Assembly (NCBI GenBank): GCA_037975125.1 | Contig: CM075853.1 | Span: 23,325,399 to 23,389,398, forward strand | Direction: 5' to 3' | Source: Latrodectus hesperus | Taxonomy: Eukaryota > Arthropoda > Arachnida > Araneae > Theridiidae | Length of the DNA stretch: 64,000 nucleotides | In this document: positions 1-12,432 of the stretch, in pieces | How positions within the stretch are numbered: the stretch's first letter is position 1 | How the letters are laid out: the number at the start of each line of letters is the position of its first letter | Program-made: the position numbers and the translations under genes | Notes under the pieces: generated by a model | What the model was told of the DNA's origin: nothing | The model's database searches: none | Seen by the model: only the letters and a program-made list of their open reading frames with translations

Positions 1-2380
1 CAAACTCAAATATGTTTATCTAAATTGGCAGTAGAAACTGACCAATACTACTCAAAGGAAGGCTAGGAGACAACCATGAAAAACTGTGAATTTTAAAACA
101 GAATTTCATGAAATTAAGAAACGACATGAAGAGAGGATGGTTACTATATTAAAATGTTTATTAAATAAAGCAACTCTGGACAGAAGAAGCACTGTTGTCA
201 AATATTGGGAATTCATCAGTTTCATGTTGAAAAGACGTGTTTTAACAAAGCTGCCAACAACCTTCAGTTATCTTCTGGAAAAGTAAATTCATATTTTTTT
301 TATTGATTGCAAATATGTCATAAAAAAGACATAGACTTGTTTTCCAACTGTTAAAGAATCAGAGAAATGTCTTTCGTGACGCTCAACAGCTCATTTTTTA
401 TGAGTTGAATGAAATTCTCAAAATAAAATCGAGTTGCTTTCTTATTTTTATGAGATTCTCCTGCATTGTTTCTTTGTTATAGGTTGTTCTGATGAATGCA
501 AAAGTTGATAATGTGGATGCCGGAATCAATATGAATTGAAGCAATGATTTAAAGCTTAAGTACTTAAAAATCATTACAAAAAGATATCCCTCATCTTACA
601 CACATTATATATGAAAGATTCAATTGCTGTCTTTGAAGACTTTTGGAATGAAAATTATGACTTTGTAAAGTTGCAGATATTTTAGTTAGGTAGTGTTGCG
701 TTATATGTAAAAATAATGTGATGACATCTGAAATGAAATTTCACAACGCAAAACAAACTCAAACTATTTTGAGAGGGAAAAATTTTAAAAATAATCAGTT
801 GTTCATTTGGGAATTTAAAAAAAGTGTAATCTGACTAAACTTGCCAGATAGAGTAAAGGACAAAATAATACAAAAATTCTTCTGAAATGTTAAAATTAAT
901 TGCTTACGGGCTTATAAAGTTTGAATGTTAATAAAGTAGAGTTTTGTTTTATAAGATATATGTAAGATAGAACTGATGTTTTAATCAAACTTATATTTTT
1001 TATTAATTTTCCAAAAATTAGTTTACAAATCTGAGCTTAATTTTTTCGGCAGTTTTTGACTAAAATGTTTCAGTGTAAACTTCATTGAAAAATTACTAAA
1101 GTTTTCTTTGGATAAAAATTTGCATATACTTTAACACATATATAGTATTTTAAAGTACTATTTCTTATTGTCTAGAATATTTGTTATACACTCTTTTTTG
1201 AACTACTGAAATTGTTTTTCTTAAAATTTCAAACAAATCCACGAAATTTTTTTATTTAAATTATATTTTTTAAAATAAGCCTTTTTTATTTCACTTATTG
1301 TTCTCATATTTAAACACAAATTTCGGTTTTGTTGAACACACATAATTTAAGAAAAATTCCAAACTAATCACAATATGAAAATAATTTTAATTATATCTCA
1401 AACTTTGAACTATAAAGAAAAATAACTTTTAAGATTATTTTATAAAATTTTAGTAAAGATAAAATGAATTATATCATAAACTTTATCTCACACTATTTAA
1501 GTAAAAGAAAGCGTTCTTGAAAAACATAATTCATTATTCTGTTCTTATCTGTCTTTACCTCTTGACGATTTTAAGAATTAATTTCTCCTGTAAAAACTTC
1601 AAATCACAATTCTCTCCGGAAATTACATTAATAAATTTTTGCTTAAAAATAAATTGATTTTTTATACTTTTAATCTGAATCCATCAGTAAATCTTTTTAT
1701 ATAGGTATCTTAAGTAGTTCTTGAGAGGCATATATTTCTATTAAATTCCGAATCGAAAGCTAGACTAGTAAAAAGTTATCTTTCCTATAAAATTGTGAAG
1801 TATTAAAATTCTTACGCTTCAATATAAAAAGTAGAGAGAAATATTCACTTCGGTAGTAGGGATTCAAAACTAACTTGATGAGTTTTCAATGTTCGCGATG
1901 AAGGATATTTAAATATTATTTATATTATTATATTAGAGTGATAGCGCAAAAAAGTTTTGTGTTGTATAATTTTAAAAATGCTATTAATAATAACCATTTT
2001 TTGCAGTTTTAATCGTTACGAATTTTTATTTTAGAGAGGGAGTGAATATTTTGATTTTGTTCATCAGTACTTACTTTCAGAGCAAGAGTTTTCATATTTT
2101 TTATTAATGCGATACTATATTTAATCATTATTTTGTAATATAATATTTTAAAATTTGACCCGTTTTGTGAAATTGGTCGAAATGTCCCAAATAGATTGTG
2201 ATATAACCGATTTTTTTAAAGAATATTAATCTTAACAAACTTTAAGAAATATCGTAAGAAGTAAAAATGTTTGAAAAAATTTGTGGTTTCTGTGTATATA
2301 AATTTGCATTGCCTTTAGATTTTCTTTTAATTAAAATGAGTGATTATAAAATAATCTTTAAATGGTGCTCACTTAACAAA
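1..2380. other. AT-rich sequence without identifiable gene
   Basis: I see no gene, tRNA head or terminal repeat here. The longest open frame is a 66-codon stretch at 86-286 (+), rich in Lys and Arg, with no motif I recognise. It has no partner exon or homologous repeat elsewhere in the window, so I do not call it a gene. Confidence 0.6.
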
Positions 2381-2389
2381 TTTAGTCAG

Positions 2390-2620
2390 TTTATGTTGTT
2401 GCTATCTGCATACCTGACACAGGCAGATCAGCCCCAGAAAATTGTCGACAGCCAAAAAATCTATAACAGTGAGAGGATTGGATGTAAAGTCCCTCGAATC
2501 TACCCCAGAGTATGACGTGGTGAAGCTGGCTGGTCATTGCATTGGTCAATTTATGTAAACCCAGGAAGCCGGCAATGAAATAGAGAGCAATAACATTATG
2601 CAAAGAATTTTATGTTTAGT
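2390..2620. other. GC-richer unassigned island
   Basis: This stretch is clearly less AT-rich than its flanks and has overlapping short open frames on both strands (82 codons + and 70 codons -). It resembles a fragment of a repeat or an old coding sequence. I recognise no motif and found no second copy in the window, so its nature is open. Confidence 0.3.
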
Positions 2621-2844
2621 TGAAAGATAGTTGACATGACCGCCAGATGGCTCTTAATTACGTTTCATAATGCGGATGCTGGTTTGGATGCCTTAAAGGA
2701 CTTGTGGAATCTCATTTCTTGAGTAAAGATGGAAATACCCGCTGTATACGAAACTTTAGCTATACACATAAGCAAAAGTCTGCCTGAATCTTGTTTGGTG
2801 ATCTTTAAAGTCTCGTAAACGTCATCCTAGACTATATTTAGCTA

Positions 2845-3230
2845 GCGGACCGCAGTAGCCTAGCGGTTAGGGCATCGGCCTTCCTTTCAGTAGAGTGGGA
2901 TTCGATTCTCAATGCCACCAAAGACCCACCGAGTACATGCGATATAAGTGCTTGTTACAGCTGTGGAATCAAAAGTCCTGTGGTCGGTCGTTGAGCAGTT
3001 ACCATGGGTGTAATGATTTGGAGAAAATTTCCTCCTCCTCCAGATCAATGTCAGAATTGAGGGAGTGGATCCTCCTGTGGTGCCATCTATCAGAGGAGTT
3101 TAGAGCAAAGTCGAACATTCCCCTTCGTGGTGCTCTGATTAAACGAAAGACGCACCATATTGACTTAAATTTGCATAGCCAATGGCATAGCGAGCTTGAC
3201 TTGTCTAAGTGCCATTAGCAACCACAACAA
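2845..3230 (+). mobile_element. tRNA-derived SINE (family 1, copy a)
   Basis: The head carries a Pol III A-box-like motif (TAGCCTAGCGGTTAGGGC near 2857) and a B-box-like motif (GATTCGATTCT near 2909), the internal promoter arrangement of tRNA-derived SINEs. The body of about 300 bp aligns over its whole length with 30575-30926, sharing for example AAAGACCCACCGAGTAC and TTGAGCAGTTACCATGGGTG. The 3' end is CAACCACAACAAA, a degenerate (CAA)n-type tail. The 107-codon frame that crosses it is incidental. It is not a functional tRNA gene because no complete cloverleaf forms. Confidence 0.82.
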
Positions 3231-4887
3231 ATTAATCCTTGATTTTTCCCCCTATATTTATTGAAAAATTTAAAGGGACATTTTAATAGTATGTGCAATT
3301 TGTGGTGGAGCATCATCTTGCACCCACGTTGAAGGCAAGTGAATTAAGCCTTTGTTGGAATATAATCAGAGCGTATTCCAGTATAAACGTAAGATATTGT
3401 TTTGTAATGATGGAATGGTTTTATAAACCGATACATGATAAAAAAATGCGTCCTTATTCAAGAACAGATTTATTCTCAGTTTATTACAAAACAATAAAAA
3501 ATGCTACATATGTATTTTTTTAATCTTGTTTTCTTCATTTAAACATTATGACTTATATATGTATTTATCATGTATTTTAATATTTGTAGACTAAACATCC
3601 ATTTCCACATTCACTTAAATGTCCTAGATGCAATTGCAATGCATGAATTGAGTATGTAAACTGAACATAGCGTTACGCTCATCCCCATATACATAATCCT
3701 ATGTGCTTATGCATCACTGAAAATGAACCATAACCAACTATATTCAGTTTTAAAACGCTGATGATATATTTGCATGATCACATAAGTTCTTAAAGATACA
3801 ATTACTGATTCTACGGAAAGTGAAATGCTTTCTTTGTTAACTTTTTTTCATTCTAAGCTTTTTTATTGAACTGAAATAGTAATATTCACAATTATTATTG
3901 TGTGCATAATTTCCGCCTCAATTCCTGTAAAAACGATTTACATGTGATTCCATAACTTCATTTTTGCAATTATTCTCCTTCTTTTGTTAAACAACAAACA
4001 TAAAAAAAATACGAGGAAATAACTCCATTATAGTTAGAATATTATGACGCAGGAAATGGTTCATTTCCCTTTGTTTGAAATATTAGAACAAACTTCGCAA
4101 AATGTTCGTTTTAGAATGGAGTCACATGTTCTGAACGGATGTCTGCATTGACATGCTGACGTCATCCAATTTTAGAATTGCGTTTCCAACGTAGAAAAAC
4201 AAAAAATAAATTAATAAAATTCTCGTAATACACTGACGCAACTATACTAGAAGATCATATTTTGGTGACAAGCAAATACTAATAAAACCATTTTATGTAT
4301 TGGTGTAAAATTATATAACTTTTATTCTCATAACAATATCAATACACTTAATTATATGTAATAAATAAAAAGAATGAGTTTTATCGTTTCTAAAAATGTT
4401 AAGAAAATTAACTAATTTAGAGGAAAGGTAACCAAGAATATTAGTAAATCATCATTTGTAAATAATAAAACGCTTCATACAGAAGTGATTAATCTATTTT
4501 TATAGAAAGTATATTTTTTCAATTCGATTCATATATTATATGCTCTATATAAATAAAAGAATAATGAAAGAATTTGATGTAATTTCTTAAGTTCTAATCA
4601 CAAAATTATGTATGTTAAAAACTTGATTTTTTTAAACTGATTCAAATTTTTCTGAATTTAATGTTCTTTTATTAAATTAAAATTGTTAATTAATATTAAG
4701 TGTGATATATTTTATTAACATAAATTTAAAAGTTTAAACATAATAGTATATTTTCAAGGTGACTATAACCTTTGAATTTCAAGTAATAAATTGTAAATCA
4801 ATCTTGTAAAAATTAAAAGGAGAGAAAAGAATAATTTGATGTATAGTTTCAATAGTTTTTTTGTCTTATACAAAAGACTAATATTTC
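3231..4887. other. AT-rich sequence, nothing recognised
   Basis: The stretch is low in GC with many A/T runs. One incidental 76-codon frame lies at 3293-3523. I see no repeat ends, RNA gene or protein motif. Confidence 0.55.
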
Positions 4888-5660
4888 TATGGGCTTAAAT
4901 TTCCCATATATTTTGTGGAAATGAAATCAGCTTGCTACTTTTTTGCAAAGGAAATATATTCCTTAAAAGAAATTTAAGTATACGTTAACGCATATTCGTT
5001 AAAAAACGCGGCTGTTTTATTTTGTTTTACTGCCGATTCACTGTAAAAGGTATCATTGTCGCATGTTGTTGTTGTCTTATGCCAGCAACAACGCTGGTGA
5101 CATAGTATGCGCTACTCCACTTTTCGAACTAAACCGTAATTTGGTATGAAATGCTTCCTCAACCCTCGTGTGCAAAAAATGACCGACAAACAAACAAACT
5201 TCCTCAGTAAACACATGGCATAGGTGTTCGTTTATAGGGTAGGTATCAACTCATACAAGGAAAGTACAAAGACAGGAGAGAGAGAGATTACATCCATGTC
5301 CGAACTTGGATTCGAACCCAGCACCTCCCTAACCGCTGTCCCTTACTACTAGACAAGGTGGGTGGCACCAGGGTCATATATTTATACACATTCGAAAACT
5401 AATAATTGACTTCAGTTGTTACTAGTTATAATTCGCATATATTTAGGCTTAAAATTCGCATATATTTTGTGGAAATGAAGTTAGCTTATTTTACTTTCTT
5501 GCAAAGAAAATAAACTCCTTAAAGAGAACTTAGATATTAAGGCATTAATTGAAGTGCAGTTTTGTTTAGTGTTACAGCCGATTCATTCTAAAAGATTCCA
5601 TCGTTGTTTATTTACATACATTCAAAAAAATGATAATTGACTCAATTGTTGCCAAAGTAG
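4888..5660. repeat. local tandem duplication, first unit split by a SINE
   Basis: Unit 1 starts at 4888 (GGGCTTAAATTTCCCATATA) and unit 2 at 5443 (AGGCTTAAAATTCGCATATA). Both continue with TTTTGTGGAAATGAA, then a TGCAAAG stretch, then GCCGATTCA followed by AAAAG, and finally AATAATTGAC or GATAATTGAC. In unit 1 the SINE at 5065-5376 separates the GCCGATTCA part from the AATAATTGAC part; unit 2 lacks it. The duplication therefore appears to predate the SINE insertion. Divergence is moderate. Confidence 0.65.
5065..5376 (-). mobile_element. tRNA-derived SINE with (CAA)n tail (family 2)
   Basis: Read on the minus strand, the head near 5370-5290 has an A-box-like stretch (GACAGCGGTTAGGGAGG) followed by a strong B-box (GGGTTCGAATCCA). 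A body of about 230 bp follows, ending in GCATAAGACAACAACAACA at 5065. That terminus closely resembles the ATAAGCAACAACAAC ends of the (CAA)n LINEs at 50250 and 52774. The insertion splits the first unit of a local duplication. No convincing target-site duplication was found. Confidence 0.75.
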
Positions 5661-6179
5661 CTATTCATCAAATGAAACATTTTTATTTTCAAAAGCACAG
5701 CAACATATTTTAAATCACTTTGATGCAATTGGATGCATGTACAAAGAAATGAAATGAAAGTTTTGATTATAATGATCACACAAATATCCACATAAGAAAA
5801 GAAAGAGATACATAGAAATAATACCTCAGAAATCTTTGAAAAAGAGAGTTATTTAGAGTGCTTTATTAAAAAATTTCAAGTGTTTAATTCAGGAAAAACC
5901 CCATTTCATGTCATTCATTGAACAGCTCAAAATAGCTGCAAGGCTTTTTTTCTTAGTCTATTGCGTATTGCTGTCAGAGCTTTTCCAGTTTCATTTTCCC
6001 ACTTTGAGAGTAGATATTTGTATTAATTTGGATATTTTTAAAGCATTGGTCTCAGTCTTCATACATAAAAGGTGATCGTCGAGGGGCAAACTAGCCACGA
6101 AAAAGGAAGCAGGGAAATCTCATAAGCTTTGTCACGAGTACATTCAGAAAAGAGGGAAGCCAAAATCATTTCACATGTT
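5661..6179. other. AT-rich sequence, nothing recognised
   Basis: There is no coding or repeat signal apart from ACATGTT just before 6180, which may be the target-site duplication of the adjacent LINE. Confidence 0.5.
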
Positions 6180-7073
6180 CTTCTTCTTCGAGTTGGGTTT
6201 GTATGTCATTGGGCACCACTGCTTTTATCAGCATTTTCTACTGTTAACTCCAAACCCAATGTTTCCTAGTTCCAGTTGCTCGGGTCACCCACTTTATTAA
6301 TAAAACCCTTTAATGGAGTCTAGGTGTAACTCTCTAGTATGGATGATGCCTAAATCTAGGGAGGGCAAGAGTCTCGCATTCGTAAATGATATGCTTGGCC
6401 GTTTCCTCTTGCATGAGATTTTCTGCAGATAGGGTCTTGCTGAAACAGTCCCATTTTATGGAGGTGTTTTCTGAAATAATAGTGCCCAGTTATGAAGCCT
6501 ACGATGAAACGTATCTTCTGCCTAGAGCATCTTAGAATTTCAAAGGCAATCCTCGCTGATGATCCATAGACGATTCTGGTCAGTGAGTCAGTCATGGTAG
6601 CGACAGCTTCCTGACTTTCGCCAGAAGAATATGGTTTGGAGGTCACTTCTACCTCCTGTGAAGGATTCAATGCTGCCCCTTCACTAGATTGCCTCTGAGT
6701 TCCCTTGTCTTTTCCAGCAAGGTCTACTTCAGAGGCTTCACCTGCAAATGCAGATAGATTAGTTGTTTCTTGTGTCTTTTCAACCACAAGATAACAATTA
6801 ATAAGCTCAGGTAATATAACAGTCTACCCAGCATTGCCTTGAGTTACTGGGCAAGGCAAAATAGCTCTAGAAGTTCGCCAGGCAACTAGAGGCTCCATTA
6901 GGACACCATTACCGCGATGCCAAATAGCCCTAGGCACGGGTCGCATAACACTAGGGTTTACGGGAGCTGGTTCACGGCCTCTGATTCTATATTCAAGGCT
7001 ATCCTGTCATTCCTACAGAACGTTCGGCGATCCACCACCTGCCGACGCGCCTGGTAGCTGCTCAGGCCCCAGG
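6180..7073 (-). mobile_element. internally deleted LINE with (GAA)n tail (copy a)
   Basis: On the minus strand this element runs from CCTGGGGCCTGAGCAGC (7073) to a short GAAGAAGAA tail (6180). Its 5' 450 bp matches 29940-30384. Its 3' 360 bp matches the end of the longer (GAA)n LINE at about 32300-32732. The middle (most of ORF1, the endonuclease, RT and RNase H) is missing. ACATGTT occurs on both sides (6173-6179 and 7075-7081) as a possible short target duplication. Both deleted copies share the same 5' start, so I read that as the true 5' end of the family. Confidence 0.83.
6356..6787 (-). pseudogene. chimeric ORF: putative ORF1 N-terminus fused to ORF2 C-terminus
   Basis: This 143-codon frame joins two separate parts of a LINE. 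The first 70 or so residues start MVEKTQETTN and are hydrophilic and rich in Glu, Ser and Lys; they recur in the copy at 29.6-30.4 kb and are presumed ORF1 start. From about residue 73 it reads YGSSARIAFEILRCSRQKIR, matching the region after the RNase H domain at 32330-32400, then GHYYFRKHLHKMGLFQQD and the start of the C-terminal zinc-knuckle region. Past the first cysteine the frame slips, so the knuckle is not completed. It carries no RT, endonuclease or RNase H and can have no retrotransposition activity of its own. It could still be a template moved by a full-length element (inference). Confidence 0.7.
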
Positions 7074-7499
7074 AACATGTTGTTAGAGAACTAACTCTAT
7101 AATTTAAAGCACCAACAGCACTTTGGTATGCCCCTGAATAAAATAAAAATACGAAATCTATTACCTGTTGTCAAACCGCGGTGAGAATCAATTGTAAGAT
7201 AAGAACATGATTAATCATAAAGAGTTATCTTCATCATTTTATCTTACGTTAGAGATGGGCATAAAATCGAACCTATTTCGATACAAAAAACGTGCTGTTT
7301 TTTTAATTTAACAAACACTTTCATGAACTACATTAATTGGTTAGTATGTGTGACACTGCGCATATTCGGTAGCCCGATGAGCTGTGTCAAATCATTTTAA
7401 TATCAACCACGTTATTTGGCTTTTCACAGGTGTTAGGGCGTATAAATATGTTGCAAGGGAAGAAACTCGGAAAATTCTCACGCATTCTGCCCGACAGAA

Positions 7500-7795
7500 G
7501 TTGTTGTTGTTTTTGCACCAGCATGCTTCCTTGAACCTAGCCCAGAGATGGGCTCTACCAGTTAGAAATAAGCAGCCAGGTGGAGTCTTCATGATTTTTA
7601 AAACAGGGAACAAGCAGAAGACTCCCAATACTTGCCCTGCCACCTCCAGAGGTATCAGTTGCACCTGGAGGATATTGCGAGCACGCCCAGTTTTAACATG
7701 CCCCAGCTGCCTTTAGCAAACACGACGTATATTCGGTTAAGCTGGGATTCGAACTCATTACCTTCCAATAGTGAGAAGACGCTTAACAGAAGTGT
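7500..7795 (-). mobile_element. tRNA-derived SINE with (CAA)n tail (family 3, copy a)
   Basis: On the minus strand the head is near 7795-7745, with a B-box-like GAGTTCGAATCCC. The body aligns with 58250-58545, sharing GGCGTG, TATTGGGAGT, ATGAAGACTCCA / ACGAAGACTCCA and GCTGCTT. The tail is CAAAAACAACAACAAC at 7500-7515. Two diverged copies about 50 kb apart in the same orientation support a dispersed family. Open frames on both strands across it are incidental. Confidence 0.77.
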
Positions 7796-7959
7796 AATGC
7801 GAACGCAGAGGTGCAATATCAATCTCCAATTGTACTACTGTGACTGGGCACAAACTCGGGACTTTTCTTGCCGAAGAGCGCGCACTAAGAGACAGCGACA
7901 GCTCAGCGGTCGAAGGCTGTTGTAAGTCATTTTGACAACCACTGCGTAAAACTGTTTTC

Positions 7960-8130
7960 TGCGGGACTACTTTTCATGGTGGGCTGTCCTCACGTGCCGC
8001 ACCCGGACAAACGTGAATGCAGTGCCGCAACACCCATCTTCCATTGTTTAACAGTGGCTGAAATCGAACCCGAGACCTTATGCTCCGAGGAGCGATATCA
8101 TACCACTATTTTATGGGGTTCCTCAAGAAA
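7960..8130 (-). mobile_element. tRNA-derived SINE head (family 4, single copy)
   Basis: On the minus strand the sequence starts near 8120 with GTGGTATGATATCGCTCC, then a clear B-box (CGGGTTCGATTTCAG), then a GC-rich body containing GTGTTGCGGCACTGCATTC. The GC content is well above the surroundings. GC-rich sequence continues to about 7840 and may be the rest of this element or another fragment. The 3' end is not defined. Confidence 0.55.
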
Positions 8131-9932
8131 AAATCAGTTAAGCTACGATGAGCCTAACTGGTTTTTTTCGTGGGAGCTCTCATAAATTCATTAAGGAATT
8201 AAGTGATTTGCTTATTATTTTTAATAGGAATATTTATTATAATAAACACCATAGAAATATGTGTTTCTTGCAATTTGATCTGTGTTTAGAAAACTTCATT
8301 TTGTTATACTTACTTCGGGGTATAATCAGAATCATTTGTAAAATTGGCGAGCTCTGAAGAGACGAGTTTTATATTCATGGTTTATCTTCCTTCTTTTATC
8401 TGAGAAAAGACGCCGTAATTCCCACAAATAATTCTCACATCCTGTTTCTGAAAACAATGCGGACGGTATCTGGCAGGTTGAGAATCCATTTCTTTCATTT
8501 GAAAGGCATGCGATAAGATTTCCAATATTTGCTTTTTTACTGTGAAATTGAAACATTTTCTGTGTTTTATCAACAATGGTATTGTAAATATCTTTGCTTT
8601 TTTGTATTTAACTCATGTCTAAATGGGAATAGATAATTCTTTTAAGGGATAATTCAGATCCGGAATATATATAATTGTAAAGTATTTCTCCTGTCAGTCA
8701 TATTATCATGTACAATAAATTCATTGTGACGCTGTTATTTCTGTCTCTCTACAAGTCCTTCTATTCATTATCATCTTTTTTAATGAGCACCCAATGTACT
8801 TAACGATAATGATATTAACCCATTTATGTGTATAAAATGAATTATATCCATTCATGTGGATTGAGTATGGAATATACATATTCTCAATACGAGGATTAAT
8901 TATACACTACTCATAAATGTAACGGAAATAAAATAATTTTGTAAATTTTATTATAAATTGTTACTTCCCAATATGCTTATTTAGTTACCTTGTTTCGATA
9001 GTTTTATTAATTTGTTCCCAATAAAGTAAAATAACTTAGCTTATTGACTATATACTTAAATTACATTAATAAACAAAATTTTATCAAAATATGGAATTTT
9101 GCAGAATTTTTTCAAATCTACTGTGTTAGCTTCAACTACAGATTAACTGAATAAGCACATCTTTTTTTTGCAATATTTATTTATAAATATGGTTTTGCTG
9201 AGAGAGAAAAATGATATTAATTATTCTCCTATTATTGTCGTTTTTGTGTATATAAAGTTTTAATACTCACTAGGTTCTATATCAGCGCTATTACATTTGT
9301 AGCAGTTCGCTAACTCCACTCATTTAATACCGTTTAAATATAAGGTAACCAATAAAATTTTTGCCGTTTTTATGAATAAAAGGAAAAGGATTTATATATT
9401 CGGTAAAACAAATAAAAATAGCATCTAAAGTAGTAATTATGCATATTTAATTCTAATGGAGGAAGATATGTTTGAATTTGATAACCTTATCATAAATAAG
9501 TGAATAAATGGTTCATAAAATAATCCATTTATTCTTTATAAAATTTTATATAGTTTAGAAAACACATTCTTTAATAACTTAAAAAGTTGATGTTAATCTT
9601 TGATGACCATCAATCATTGTTACTTACCAATTAAATAATTTTATTGCTAATTTTATATCTTTAAAATACAATAGTTTTAACTGCGAAAATTAGTCTAATT
9701 AAGTTAAATAAGGATTTTTTAAAAATGACGTGATATTTTTTTTCTAAAAAAGTTAACGAATTCATAACAGAAATTCGTAGAGCATAATATTCTACACGTA
9801 CATCTTCACCATACTCATCCTCAAACAATCAGAAACAAATTCTGTTCTATTCTCGTGCCAGAAAATGTTTTCTTAATCTTAATAACTTTTTACGAGATCA
9901 TGTGATATTCCAATTAAATACTGTAACTAACT

Positions 9933-9934
<2 letters not shown>
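8131..9934. other. AT-rich sequence, nothing recognised
   Basis: There are overlapping short frames on the minus strand at 8332-8576 with no motif, and A/T-rich sequence after that. No repeat termini were found. Confidence 0.5.

Positions 9935-10016
<82 letters not shown>
9935..10016. repeat. (TA)n microsatellite
   Basis: A nearly pure TA dinucleotide run of about 80 bp with one TTTA interruption near its end. The Tyr-Ile repeat in the open frame across it is an artefact. Confidence 0.97.
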
Positions 10017-11037
10017 TACATTATTTTAACTACTTATATTTTGGTACAAAAAGTAAGGCATTCTGTATTAGGGGAAAAAAAAAAAAAGAAAAACAATATG
10101 TGCACTTGGTTCATATTTTCGAAGATTCTTTTAAGAACTTTTTAAGAATTTTAAGAGCTTTTATCAGTAAATTGTTTCTGTTTTGTTTTGTCAGTAAATT
10201 GTTTTTTGCTTTTTACAGTGAAATTTTTTATTGCATTTCAAAAAATAACTTCTTTTCAATATATGAACGCTATAAAATATTTTCCATTTTTTTTTCTTTG
10301 ACATACTTGTCCCTATGATACTATTTTGCACTGACTATTTTTTTCAACATTATTAGTATTTAGTTCATAAAATTAATTGTGTTACAAACATTATAAATTA
10401 TCAATTTAAGTTTTTTTAAGGAAATATCAAAAATTTTTTTCATTTATTAGACGGAAATAAATTTTTTAATGTGATTTTGTAATTAACTTATAAACATTTA
10501 TATGCATCTAGAACTACACTTTGATGTCTTATAAGAAATCAAATTTCATTATTTAGAAATTCTAAACAAAAGAATTATAAATTACTAGTTGTGTAATCCA
10601 TTGTTTTAATGATCAACACGATATTTTGCTGTTTTTAAATATATGTGATGTTTTGCCAATTTATTTTTTTGAAAAAGTAATTAAGAAATTTTTGACTATT
10701 TGGAAACAACTTACTTGAAATATGGATTTTTTGTAAGGAAATAATAATTAGCAAGCTTGTGTAACTACTTTCTGTTGGGTATGAATAAAGTGATAATAAA
10801 TTTATGCTTAATACTACTTCCTGAGAAAGATCAAGATAAAATCACGAGTATTTCTCAAAAAATTAAATTCAAGGATTGTTTTTGTAAAATTCAATAGAAA
10901 TTGAAGTCCAACGTACTTCTGATATATATATTAAAGTTCAGGTTAAGTATACATTGCATAAAATTCGAATCAAAAATAAATATCATAAAATTAAAGATAA
11001 AAGATTCAAGAAAGACAAGGAGGAATGATGATTAAAT
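10017..11037. other. AT-rich sequence, nothing recognised
   Basis: The 138-codon frame that starts in the microsatellite continues here with a Phe/Ile/Lys composition typical of translated AT-rich DNA. No motif was found. Confidence 0.5.
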
Positions 11038-11039
11038 TA

Positions 11040-12432
11040 CACTGCATAAATGTAACACCTTGAAGAAATAACCTGAAAATAATATGAAATTTACAACATG
11101 CATTTGCGGGAGTGAGATATGCAAATGATTAGAACTTCACACGCGCACATCACGCACGTCCGTGGCCCCATTTCAAAGCACTGTTTAAGGATTAGAGATT
11201 TCGACTATTTCAAGTTCGGCAATTGTGTTTTTCTAGTGGTTTTTTCAAAAAAAACAAAAGATGAATTATGTCGCATGGAGAACAGCTCTCATTTTTTCAT
11301 TAAGTATCCCAGTTTGATAGAGGAAGGATAGTGGCCTACCGAGATAGTGGATAATGTTACAGGAAAATCGATACTCGTGTTGGACGAAACCAAACAACTG
11401 TAATGCGGATATGTGATCGTTGGATATAGTAGGAGGAGACGACGGACAGACTTGCTCGATCGCATCCACCTCAGTGCAGCACTTCACGTGATGACAGGAA
11501 ATTGTGCGCATGGCAATGACGGATCGCTCAGCCACATCACGAACCAATAGCACAGCACATTCAGTCTGTAACGCATCACCCAGTGTCTGCGCGTACCATT
11601 CGACGCCGTTTACAGCAGAGTGGTCTTTTCGTAAGACGTCCGTTGCTTTGCCTACACTTGGCGCAGAACCACAGACGTCTCCGCCGCGATTACTGTGATG
11701 AAAGAAGGATGTGGAGGGTAGAATGGAATAGAATTGTCTCTACTGACGAGTTATACTTCTGTTTGCAACACTACGATGGTCGCATTCGAGTCTACAGACA
11801 CCGTGGAAAGAAAATGCTGAACAGCTGCGTTATGCATCTCCACACTGGTCCTGCACCGTGTATTATGGTAGGGGCGGTATTGGATATCACTCTCACACTC
11901 CTCTAGTACGCATTCCCGATGCTTTAAACAGGCAGCGCATCATCTCCGAGGTGCTGTAGCCAGTTGTCCTTCCTTACCTTCAGGGCTTGCCTCACAGCCA
12001 TATTTCAACAGGATAATGCGCCACCACATGTGACACGCATTGTCTAAAAGTTCTTCGTTAATCACCTGATGGAATTGCTTCCCTGGCCGGCTCGCGATCC
12101 GGATCCTTCACCAACAGAAAACATATGGTCCAGGGTTGCTCAACGATTGACCCAGATTACATCCCCAGATTCCACACGTTGCCAAAGCAACGTATGGAAG
12201 CTGCTTGTTCTGCTGTATCCCAAGAACACATCCAAAGTCTCTTTGAATCAATGCCGAGGCGTGTGGCAGCTGATGAACTTTAACGAATGGTGGCTATTCT
12301 GGCTATTGATTTTTGGCAGAAAGAACACTTCACAGAAGTCTATAAATTTAATCATTATATACTTGGTCAACATGTTATCTACAAAATAAATTCTTATATT
12401 TCTTGGTGTTGCAATGTGGGTAGCCAGCAGTG
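11040..12432 (+). mobile_element. Tc1-like DNA transposon (decayed, both ends present)
   Basis: The element is 1393 bp long, a normal length for Tc1-like elements. The left end is CACTGCATAAATGTAACACC and the right end, reverse-complemented, is CACTGCTGGCTACCCACATT followed by GCAACACCAAGAAATA. These make imperfect inverted repeats starting CACTGC. TA dinucleotides flank both ends (11038-11039 and 12433-12434), as expected for TA target duplication. It carries a broken transposase gene in the same orientation. Confidence 0.88.
11260..12300 (+). pseudogene. Tc1-like transposase pseudogene
   Basis: This encoded the cut-and-paste transposase of the surrounding element. The helix-turn-helix part can be followed in shifting frames (GRNQTTVMRICDRW near 11380-11430). 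The open block 11583-11906 reads VSARTIRRRLQQSGLF-type sequence, then the first catalytic Asp in VSTDELYFC, then GRIRVYRHRGKKMLNSCVMH. Further on, FQQDNAPPHVTRI (about 12005) supplies the second Asp, and SPTENIWS (about 12110) the Glu of the DDE triad. Several frameshifts and stops separate these blocks, including a stop directly after the second motif. It cannot make an active enzyme as it stands. Confidence 0.9.

Noticed and set aside
86..286. 66-codon basic frame as a possible exon
   Set aside because: The length is within chance for this composition, and no motif or neighbouring exon could be seen.
2845..2925. Possible functional tRNA gene
   Set aside because: A- and B-box-like motifs are present, but stems do not close into a cloverleaf and 300 bp of shared body follows in a second copy, so it is a SINE. 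The same reasoning applies at 34663 and 40428.
7384..8185. Cluster of open frames on both strands suggesting a gene
   Set aside because: The frames lie across two reverse-strand SINEs with higher GC, which reduces stops. The family 3 sequence recurs at 58250-58545.
9902..10318. 138-codon frame with a long Tyr-Ile repeat
   Set aside because: It is a translated (TA)n microsatellite followed by AT-rich DNA. The same artefact occurs at 25578, 27343, 54444 and 57456-57722.
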